DNA of 24,450 nt, taken from Chromera velia. Its lineage: Eukaryota > Sar > Chromeraceae. The notes beneath the pieces are model-generated. The model was given only the letters and a program-made list of their open reading frames with translations, did no database searches and was not told where the DNA came from. How positions within the stretch are numbered: the stretch's first letter is position 1; each line of letters starts with the position of its first letter. The DNA lies in assembly GCA_018398765.1 (NCBI GenBank), contig JAHBMJ010001938.1:1-24450 (forward strand), in the 5' to 3' direction. The position numbers and the translations under genes were made by a program. Positions 17,538 to 24,450 of the stretch are shown here, one piece after another.

Positions 17538-18463
17538 ATCACCCAGAAGCAACTTCCCCTGACACCGCGGCCTGCCCCACAGTACACATCAAAGGAGTCA
17601 CTGCAGAGAAGAAGAAAAGACAGCGCTGACCGCGCAAGCGCCGCTCTCGCAAGGGCAGCCACTCCATTCTAGCCTCCAATGAGGAAGCCATCACTTGGGA
17701 GATGGTTGACGAACTAATCCGTGCCCACCACGTTGAGATTGGGCATGCAGGGGTCACGAAGACCTGGATTTCCCTCCCGGCCCGCCGGGCACTGAAAGGG
17801 AACCTGAAAGTCCCTAACGGTATTTTGCGACGGGCTGTGTAACGTGCCTTTCAGCCATGCATTCAGGGGGTTACCTGTGTATACATAAAGCCTCGCAATG
17901 TTTTGGACGGCCGGTGTACCTCCCCCTTGAAGGTAACAGGTCCCAGGCAGTACATGCAAGCTGACCTAGTGTACGGAAAGGCCGACCACCCTAACGCACA
18001 CTATTATCTCACTCTCAAAAACGAGTAAAAAGACGACTTATACTATATTGCTGTGCCAGACAGGTGTGCCGCCACCCTTCGTGAAGCCTACAAAGGGTAG
18101 GCAGCGACCTCAGCGGGATACTATCCCAATGAGATCATCACGGACTTAGAAAAGGAATTTCAGGGGGACTGGGCAGACTTCTTGTCTCAGATAGAAGTCA
18201 GGCACACGCTTGCCCTTGTTGGTTGGCACTGTACCCTCGGGCGCCTCGAGTGCACCCACAGGGAGGTTGATGTGATTCTGCGAGCGCTTGTCTATGACAA
18301 CAGACTGCCCGTTGAGTCATGGCCTGACGTGGTTCAACTGGCTGTCGAGCGCTACAACCGCCGTCTAGGTCGAGGGAATATTTCTCCTGCGGAACATCGA
18401 TACGGTAAGCTAGTTGTTTTCCTAAGTATTCAAGCGATGCTTGACCTCCTTTTACTAGTCTGA
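17538..18463 (+). pseudogene. copia integrase, broken
   Basis: A single frame covers about 17650-18463. The zinc-binding start is ELIRAHHVEIGHAGVTKTW, with a C-x4-C further on (PCIQGVTCVY). The catalytic core shows MQADLVYGKADHPNAHYYLT (first Asp), NEIITDLEKEFQGDWADFL (second Asp) and TLGRLECTHREVDVILRAL (Glu), spaced close to the D,D-35-E rule. Then VESWPDVVQLAVERYNRRLG and NISPAEHRYGK are typical of the integrase C-terminal part. In-frame stops are TAA 17840-17842, TAA 18026-18028 and TAG 18098-18100, each a single C-to-T change from CAA or CAG. The integrase is therefore dead. Confidence 0.85.
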
Positions 18464-18497
18464 TCCATTCTGAGAAGAGATAAAGACTGACCCTTCT

Positions 18498-18914
18498 TTG
18501 TATATTTTTTCTGCGGGGGATCGGATATTGTTCAATCATCCAGAAAAGCAGAGGGACAAGAGAGAGAATTTATGGAAAGATACAATCATCAAACAGAAAC
18601 ACGGGGGGCATATACTATATACTATTCAGCTGTCTCGCACTCAGCAATCCACGCTTGCACATATTCGGTGTTTTCATCCCTCCTCAGAGACCTCCCCTCC
18701 CGCCTCCCGTTCTTCCCTGCCGAGCCCTTTGAATCCAGCTGTGCCTCACCCCCCCTCCAGTAGCTCTCCTTCCGATAGTCGGCCTCTGGGTCAGCCCTCT
18801 CAGCATTCGCTACCCCGAAGTGATCTCTCTCCTCTCCCTTCAGCACAGTCCAAGCCCATCCTCAGTGAGCTGCCCTTCATTCACGATTTTCATCAGGGAG
18901 AGATGGTCATCTGA
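18498..18914 (+). pseudogene. integrase C-terminal / linker segment of copia pol
   Basis: Begins SAGDRILFNHPEKQRDKREN, then LWKDTIIKQKHGGHILYTIQ and LAHIRCFHP, the small beta-rich domain that usually follows an integrase core (GDR...W...Y...H...P pattern). A Ser/Pro-rich linker follows (residues ~70-125). It is shifted in frame relative to the integrase part. Confidence 0.6.
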
Positions 18915-20186
18915 GAGGTTCCCGAGACCCAGAAGCGCTTCCTGGGGAAGGTGGTTAGGATTGACGAGCGTACAGAACTCTTCGAAGTCCATGTGTGGGG
19001 GTTTGGGACTCTCACACACGGTGCCTTCAAGAACCGCACGTTTGTTCCCATGTGGCGCCCTCCCACGGGGCACCGCGTTCGATACCAGTAAGTTGAACAG
19101 CAGCCCCCTTCCCACAACTCCAACATCTGTATCATTGCCTTAGATAAGATTAGAGAACGTTGCATCCAAGTCTCTCTTTCCCCTGAGGGCCGACTCCCCC
19201 CTTCTACCGTCTCTACGCATGCTTCCGCATTCTCCGTTTCCCACACTCCCGCCCTCGACTCCCTCTGGAGCATCTCAATACTTGCAGAGCTTGCTGCTCT
19301 CTCCGTCACCACGAAGTACTGCACCTCTCCTGGCCCCTCCGTTTGCCCTGCTGTCTTTGCTGCCTCTGCAACCGCCACGGAGACCTACAGCAACGCTAGA
19401 ACCCACATCCCTATCCGCATTTGTGACCTGAAGGGCTTCGAGGACCAGGCACAGCATCAAGCGGGGAGGGAGAAGGAGCTAGGGAAGTTTGAGGTCTATG
19501 GTGTGAAGGAAAGTATTCCGCTGGATACGGTCCCTCCTTCTGCCCATCACACTGCTATCCCCTTAATCTGGCGAGAGTCTGACACGCTGAAGCTCATTTT
19601 CAAGTCTCGTCTCTACACTAACGGCTCTCCCCGTTTCGATCGCCGGTCAGACATTAGAATTTCCCGTCTCCAACGTCACAACAGCCCAATGGGGTCTCCA
19701 CATTGCGCTGTGTATCGCTTTTGCCTTTCCCAAATTTAATTCTCTCACTTCATTCCTCCTTGCCGATATTGAAAATGCTTACTTCACAGTTCCCCGCCCT
19801 GACTCCCCAAACGGAGTGCCCACGTATGTGCGCCCCCCTCCTGACCATCCCAAGTATCACACTCACCTCTGGCTCCTCTTAAAGGCCGTCTATGGCCTCA
19901 AAGACAGCGGCTTCATCTTTGACCGCCATAGGGACCGTGCGCTCCTCGAGGCAGGATGGGTGAAAAGTGGGGTTCCGGGCTTGTGGTAGAAATAGTTATA
20001 CCCGCCAGGAGCAGAGTCTCCTCAACTGCTTGGCCTGTACGTAACTTTTGTTGACGATCTAGCAGTAATTGGCATTAGGGCGTCTCTGTCCGATCTTGTT
20101 GACGAGATTGCAGCTAAAGGCCCTTTCACCATCACTAAAGTGAAAACGGATGCAAACGGCTGTGCTCGGTGGCCCAGGGGCTGGGA
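18915..20186 (+). pseudogene. copia reverse transcriptase, broken
   Basis: Fragments in more than one frame. They start with EVPETQKRFLGKVVRIDERT and FEVHVWGFGTLTHGAFKNRT, then GFEDQAQHQAGREKELGKFE and IPLIWRESDTLKLIFKSRLY (the RT N-terminal region). A shift leads into ADIENAYFTVPRPDSPNGVP (first catalytic Asp), HLWLLLKAVYGLKDSGFIFD (the copia LKA-YGLK-S motif) and LYVTFVDDLAVIG at about 20035-20075 (the YxDD box, here FVDD). Stops TAG 19987-19989 and TAG 19993-19995 interrupt it between the latter two motifs. A further frame change follows near 20160 (GAGIDIELRQDKIRLSQAEY). Confidence 0.85.
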
Positions 20187-20520
20187 TAGATATTGAACTC
20201 CGACAGGACAAGATTCGTCTGAGTCAGGCAGAGTATGTGCAGTCTCTCCTACAGACCATCCCTCCCGGACCCACCCCAAACACTCTGTTCCCCCCCGACT
20301 CTCGCGACCATCCAGACGACTCCCCCGTTTTGCATGTCTGCTTCCCAGGCACGCTTGTTCCATGTACTCTCTCCTGGGTGGCCTTGCATGGGTCGCTCAC
20401 GACACCTGACCTAGCCTGGCCGAGGCCTGCAATGAACTCAGCCGTTCAGTTGCTTGTCCGACAGAGCGCAGTCTCTCCTTCCTCCATGGGGCAGTCCGTT
20501 ATACTGCTGCTAGTGCTGCT

Positions 20521-20796
20521 ACCACCAAGGACCGAGCCCTCTGCATTCGTAAAGGGAACATTCCCGGGCGTTTAGAACATCTGGACGTGACTGGATGGGG
20601 AGACGCAGCCCTTCGCACTGCAGGGTGTGCCCACCCCCACAGAGGGTGGTTGTTGGCGATCGGGAATTCCCTGATCCACTGGAGGCCATTTCGGCAGCCT
20701 CACGTTGCCAGAAGCAGCACCCATGCAGAGTTGTATGCTTCCCACGACCTTACAGATTTTATGGAATTTGTTCTCCCCTGTCTGCGACTAGTCTGA
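20521..20796 (+). pseudogene. copia RNase H remnant
   Basis: One frame reads RALCIRKGNIPGRLEHLDVT, GWGDAALRTAGCAHPHRGWL, LAIGNSLIHWRPFRQPHVAR and SSTHAELYASHDLTDFMEFV, ending at a TGA. This matches the copia RNase H layout: an early Asp (D-V-T-G-W), a central W...SxKQ-like region, and the SSTHAELYA motif with its catalytic Glu. It directly precedes the element's 3' untranslated part and polypurine tract. Confidence 0.85.
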
Positions 20797-21099
20797 GGTG
20801 AGAGGGTTACAGGCACCCTGCATGCAAAAGATATGCTGGACTTGGTCGCCGCCAATCACCCCCTGGTGACCCCCATCCACGTGAGCAGTCTATGATGAGG
20901 GTTATCGAATCCCCCCAGGAAAAGCTCCTCGAACGGTCTTTATCCACCCTTATGACACAGTCTCTGTCCCTGCGAGACGCCCTCAGGCTGGATGTATACC
21001 GCATCCGTCTGTGCCACATTTTGACCAACCTCAACAAAGCGGACCCCTCAACCAAAAGCATGGCCCCAACTCTGCTTCTCCCATTCTTCGGCAACTTCT

Positions 21100-21123
21100 G
21101 AAAGAAAAAAAAAGAAAAAGGAA
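21100..21123 (+). promoter_or_regulatory. polypurine tract of the copia element
   Basis: An uninterrupted purine run (G/A, 24 bases) ending 4 bases before the 3' LTR. Confidence 0.75.
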
Positions 21124-21127
21124 TCTG

Positions 21128-21375
21128 TGTTGTATACCATAACTTGCGCGGCACCCGTACACCGCGCTGACGTAAGGCCTGACGCGAGTACCTGGGCCGA
21201 CAGTCATGCAGATATCTAAGCTGTCAGCCCCAATTGATGAGAGATGCCCAGATAGAGCGAATCAGTCTGAATGAGTCTGCTAAATAACTGGAAAAGCATA
21301 TGAAGAGACCTCTTGCATACTCCAACGGGCGAGTAGAGCGAACCGATAAACATTGTTTCACGGTGGTCTATATCA
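21128..21375 (+). repeat. 3' LTR of the copia element (248 bp)
   Basis: Starts TGTTGTATACC and ends TCTATATCA. Followed at once by the CTGCA target duplication. Confidence 0.93.
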
Positions 21376-21380
21376 CTGCA

Positions 21381-21782
21381 AGTTTTATATGTGAAATTAA
21401 TCTTTACCACTACCATATTTTTGTAATGATCTCAGCGATCTGGTGACACCTGTATGTTTCTCTTCTTTTAAATTGTTATTCGCCAATCATGCAGGCAGAT
21501 GGAGGGCCTCGGCGCTAGCTTGAGCCCCCTGACCCCCCGGGAACCGGCAGCCCCCGCCACTACCTTGAAAGATCTTCTTCACGACGTCATTCCTTCCTGC
21601 AAACCAATTCTCACGTCAGCTCGGCTTTACCGGTTGTGCCCTCCACCCCGATGTGATGCTACCGGCCTGTATAGTACCCATGCAGCCAGCCGTCTGAATT
21701 GCAAATGCTGATCACGCCCCTACCACCTAACCCATCCCATGACGCCTCTTGTCCCCCCCCTGCAATTCTTTCTCCCCCCCCC
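21381..21782 (+). other. short intergenic stretch with a weak ORF
   Basis: This lies between the copia TSD and the 3' end of the convergent host gene. A 70-codon plus-strand ORF at 21499-21711 (MEGLGASLSPLTPREPAAPA, then TLKDLLHDVIPSCKPILTSA) looks partly protein-like, but no domain or splice context supports it. Otherwise the stretch has C-rich runs and probably the 3' UTR of the minus-strand gene. Confidence 0.3.
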
Positions 21783-21956
21783 TCACTCTTCCTCTTCATC
21801 AGAGGAATCGCTTTCTTCCGCCCCCCCCCCTGAAACAGGGAGTCCGACCCTCCCGCCCCCCTTCTTTTGAAGCACCCACCCAGGCTGGGCGTCCACAAAC
21901 GCGGCCATGTCTTCGAAACCCACAACCTCGGGACTGAAGTTCTTCAAGCCCATCGT
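21783..21956 (-). CDS. exon e, second half of module 2 and C-terminus
   Basis: 57 codons plus TGA, from gatcgctgcag|ACG in phase 0. Reads TMGLKNFSPEVVGFEDMAAF, VDAQPGWVLQKKGGGRVGLP and an acidic tail. The frame depends on a 10-base C run (21821-21830), but the flanking reading is coherent on both sides. Confidence 0.75.
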   Translation of the reverse strand, partial: TMGLKNFSPEVVGFEDMAAFVDAQPGWVLQKKGGGRVGLPVSGGGAEESDSSDEEEE

Positions 21957-24351
21957 CTGCAGCGATCACACGATCGAAGCAAGCAGACAAAGACGCAAGC
22001 AAGAAAATGGGCTGAAAAGCATGTAATTCTTTTGAAAGAAAAAACAGCAGACAAACAAGACACCAACCCCCGGCAGCAAATGCAAGAGTGAGTTCAAGGG
22101 AAGGGAAGACAAAGTCAAAGGATGGTGTTCGACACGAAATAAAAGACAAATCGGCATACCTCGCCACCCCCCCTGACTGACATCCAAAAATTCCGGAATT
22201 CGGTCCACCTCAATTCCCTCCTCGGGATTCCTCAGACTCTTCAACCCTAGTTTCAGAGCGTTGCGCACCACCTGAAGTCTCTTCAACTCCAACACTGCAG
22301 CGCCCTCGGCGTCTCCCATCTCCACATCCCCCCGTTCTTCCTCTACAGCAGCTGCAGCGGCATCCGCTGGGGGGCGTCCGTTTGCGTCGGCCCCCTTCGA
22401 GCTCGCTGCTCCTGATGCAGTGACGTGCTGAATGCGGGGCAGGGGCTTGGTGGCAGAGGAACCTGAGGGCGGGGGGGGTCTCTCGTCTTTATCCTCGTCC
22501 TCTTCGTCGTCCTCGTCTTCGTCCTCGTCGTCTCGAGGAGGACACACACGCCCCCCCTTTCTGTCGTAGAAAAGGACTGCAGGGGGCTGGTTGCGAAGGT
22601 ATGCCTCCACGCTCCTGTATCCCAAAGCGGCAGGGTTGAAACCTCTGAGACCGACTTTCTGCGAAAGATATCAGAGAGGAGGAAGAGGGGGGACATCCAG
22701 GACATGCCACACAGGTGGAGGTGGGAAGGATAGGAAAGGGCTGCATGGGAATGAAAAAAGAACTGCCCCATAACTGTAAAGAGAGGTACGAAGAGGCGGA
22801 AAGACCTAGATTGATGAGGTGGAATGCGACACAGTCGTACAGAGAAAACACAGTTTTGCTGAAATCTTCTTGATGTTTGCGGCAGCCTCTGTCTCAGGCT
22901 GTCTGTTCGTTGTGCGTGAGTCTGCTTGCAAAATCTGTCAAGCGCCCTCTCAGCTTTGCATGTCTGTCTGTCTGTCTGTCTGTCTTTCTGTCAGTCTGAC
23001 TGTCTTTCTGTCAGTCTGTCTCTTTGTGCACCTGCAGGCTTCCCTGGCCCTAATCCCTTCTTATTCACGTCTCATTTTTCCGGACGGCTACCTGCGCCTT
23101 CGTAGACATGCAGATATTGCAATGGAAGTAGATGGAAAAAATGAACAAAACAAAACCACCCCTGCAGAGAAGCACACAACAACGCAAATGCCCGCCCACG
23201 GACGCACGCACCTCGAGACACTCTGTAAGTTCGGAGACGTCAACTCCTCTCGGGAATTTTTTCCAGAGGTGTGCCATTCCCTTTGCAATAAGGGCCTCTC
23301 TCTTCCTCTGCTTTTCCGCTTCCTCGGGATCCTCTGTCTCGATGCGGCTGCTTGCAGGTGCAGGCAGGTGCACAGGGAGGAAAAGAGGGAGAGGATGGAA
23401 GAAAAACAAGGGAGGCCACAGAGGGACAGCATACGAAGAGAAATGGAGAAGAACGACGAGAGGGACGGAGATGGGGGGGGGGGGAAGAGACCGATGACCA
23501 TGCCCGCACACACAAAAACACGGACACCCGCAAAGAGCTGTGGAGGCCAGCACGGCACAAGAGCAGTGAGCCTGTAGTCCTCCCGAGTCGTGTGATCCGC
23601 CAATCCGCAAAACGAAAACACTGTGATGGCAAAAAGTCCGTGATGAAGGAGAGGCCGCGGACAGACAAAAAAGAGACCAGGGGGTGTTGAAGGAAAGCTA
23701 GAAAGTCTTTCGCTTCAGAGTGACGTACGCAAAATATGAGCCCAATTTGAGGGACAGATTGAATGACAGACTGACTCGTCATCGTCATCTTCGTCGCTCT
23801 CATCCTCGTCGCTGTCTCCCCCAAGCCCTGCAGCCTTGTTTCTCTTCTTGATGGCTTTCTCTTCCTCTTCAGAGTCGACCACCTCCCCTCGTCCCTGTGC
23901 ATGTGTGTGTGTATGAGTGTGACCAGGGATGCAGGCAGGGGGTACGCAAATGGAGGGCATGCGAATTCAGAAAGAGACGAAAAGAATGGCGGCACAGCAG
24001 GACGAAAGCGAGGGAACGAAAAGAAAATACCGAGCTAGGACGGTGTGAGGGGCAATGGCGGTGTGGTTTGAGATCTAAAAACAACAGAGGAGAAGACGCA
24101 AGTGCAGAAGTGAGAGGAGACTTTGAGGAGGGATGAAGAGATCGTGGCTGGTTTTCTCTTGCCAAAAGAAAAAAAGGGAGGAAACGACTCACCGGTCCGC
24201 CAGCGCCCCTTCCTCTCCCTCGTCCCCTCCCTCTCTTGTCTCCGTATTTCTTCTTCTTCGGCTGCACCGTGCCGACAGCGACAGCACTGGCGAGGTAGGC
24301 ATCGATCTCTTTCTTCTTCTTGGCCTCCAGGTCTTCCGCACTCGGCTGGTC
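21783..24351 (-). CDS. multi-exon gene with tandem winged-helix (LOTUS/OST-HTH-like) modules, 3' part
   Basis: Five proposed exons: 24351-24193, 23894-23772, 23347-23212, 22658-22182, 21956-21783. The 5' end lies beyond the window or upstream of 24351. The N-terminal visible part is Lys/Glu-rich with an RG-repeat. Then come two ~80-residue modules with the same plan: a helix, G-[VI]-[DE]-V..., a short helix, then G-L-[RK]-[GN]-F-[NS]-P, a G-[YF] turn, a helix ending in QP, and a strand with [RK]-K-G-G-R-V. This resembles the LOTUS/OST-HTH fold found in RNA-regulating proteins. The family call is an inference from pattern. The C-terminus is acidic (ESDSSDEEEE). Role unknown, perhaps RNA or chromatin binding. 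The exon 2/3 junction is unresolved because the phases do not match simply. Confidence 0.72.
22182..22658 (-). CDS. exon d, second half of module 1, linker, first half of module 2
   Basis: 159 codons in phase 0 at both ends, from tttcgcag|AAA to GAT|gtcagt. Residues 1-41 (KVGLRGFNPAALGYRSVEAY, LRNQPPAVLFYDRKGGRVCP) finish module 1. Residues 43-60 are nearly all Asp/Glu. Residues 61-110 are a Pro/Ser/Ala linker with a run of Ala. Residues 122-159 (AVLELKRLQVVRNALKLGLK, then SLRNPEEGIEVDRIPEFLD) start module 2. The alternative donor gtatgc 17 bases downstream would shift the frame and destroy module 2. Confidence 0.75.
22960..23022. repeat. (CTGT)n microsatellite, imperfect
   Basis: Seven or so tandem tctg units followed by degenerate tcagtctgac / tcagtctgtc units, inside the intron between exons c and d. 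Confidence 0.85.
23212..23347 (-). CDS. exon c, first half of module 1
   Basis: Reads RIETEDPEEAEKQRKREALI, then AKGMAHLWKKFPRGVDVSEL and TECLE, ending at a clear donor GAG|gtgcgt (phase 0). The acceptor is probably caagcag at 23348-23350. Confidence 0.7.
23772..23894 (-). CDS. exon b of the tandem-module gene
   Basis: Acceptor catgcacag|GGA in phase 0 continues exon a. Reads GRGEVVDSEEEEKAIKKRNK, then AAGLGGDSDEDESDEDDDDE. Strongly acidic. The 3' end is uncertain: gtctgt after the final Ser codon (phase 0) is the nearest donor-like site, but the next exon seems to need phase 2. Confidence 0.6.
24193..24351 (-). CDS. exon a of the tandem-module gene
   Basis: 53 codons in phase 0, from ttttgcag|GAC to CCG|gtgagt. 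Reads DQPSAEDLEAKKKKEIDAYL, then ASAVAVGTVQPKKKKYGDKR and an RG-repeat ending GAGGP. Basic and probably disordered. The RG repeat suggests nucleic acid binding. Confidence 0.7.
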
Positions 24352-24450
24352 CTGCAAAATTCAAATCATAGTAAGAAGATCAAATTAAAAGGCATACAGT
24401 ATAGATTAATTCAATCAGTATAGATTAAAAGGCATGCAAAATTATACAGG

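Larger units (their letters stand above)
12899..21375 (+). mobile_element. Ty1/copia LTR retrotransposon, degenerate, with nested insertions
   Basis: LTR-to-LTR element of 8477 bp, flanked by a perfect 5-bp target duplication CTGCA (12894-12898 and 21376-21380). The LTRs start TGTTG and end TATCA. A PBS follows the 5' LTR and a polypurine tract precedes the 3' LTR. The internal order is protease (LDIGAS), integrase, reverse transcriptase (FVDD), RNase H. Integrase before RT defines the copia superfamily. The coding frame is broken by stops and shifts. Two later insertions sit inside it, an LTR element (13980-17054) and a MITE (17298-17529), which add about 3.3 kb. The unnested element would be about 5.1 kb, normal for copia. 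Confidence 0.93.

Noticed and set aside
13707-18100. Stop codon reassignment (TAG/TAA as Gln)
   Set aside because: The stops occur in otherwise frame-shifted, decayed retroelement genes, and the host exons end normally at TGA. Transition decay explains them better.
23240-23995. 251-codon minus-strand ORF spanning two exons of the host gene
   Set aside because: Reads through introns in a different frame from the coherent exons. Composition is Ser/Arg/Pro noise.

Overview
This is a window of a eukaryotic nuclear genome. It has spliced genes with GT..AG introns, LTR retrotransposons primed by initiator-Met tRNA, hAT-like DNA transposons with 8-bp target duplications, many microsatellites, and no bacterial operon structure. 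The host exons carry Lys/Glu/Asp-rich disordered stretches, which would suit a protist or alga (an alveolate is possible), but nothing here fixes the species.

Layout. 1-258 (- strand) is the open 5' part of a coiled-coil-like coding exon that runs off the left edge. 897-3510 is a non-autonomous hAT-like element carrying an internal 1.03-kb direct duplication. 3719-4378 is a foldback element with two arms of roughly 280 bp. 4506-4809 holds possible minus-strand exons. 5327-5558 is a 232-bp MITE. 6311-7889 is a 1.58-kb hAT-type element (perfect 8-bp TSD, TTTGA-array inverted termini) carrying a 189-codon non-transposase ORF. 7898-10355 has no gene I can defend. 10356-11281 (- strand) encodes a RING-H2 protein and an adjacent unidentified ORF.

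12899-21375 is a complete but dead Ty1/copia retrotransposon. It has LTRs, a PBS, a PPT, a 5-bp TSD, and protease, integrase, reverse transcriptase and RNase H remnants in copia order. Two later insertions sit inside it: a 3.08-kb non-autonomous LTR element (13980-17054) with its own LTRs, PBS, PPT and a gag-like ORF, and a second, inverted copy of the same 232-bp MITE (17298-17529). Its relics can be read across the insertions.

21783-24351 (- strand) is the 3' part of the best-supported host gene. Its exons encode an RG-rich, Lys/Glu-rich N-terminal part and then two tandem, diverged copies of a winged-helix-like (LOTUS/OST-HTH-like) module. Both modules are split by a phase-0 intron at the same position.

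The signal that cuts across the window is mutational. By hand alignment, the substitutions I could place in both LTR pairs are all transitions. The premature stops checked in the retroelement ORFs lie one transition from Gln, Arg or Trp codons. This indicates transition-driven decay of repeats (cytosine deamination or a RIP-like process).
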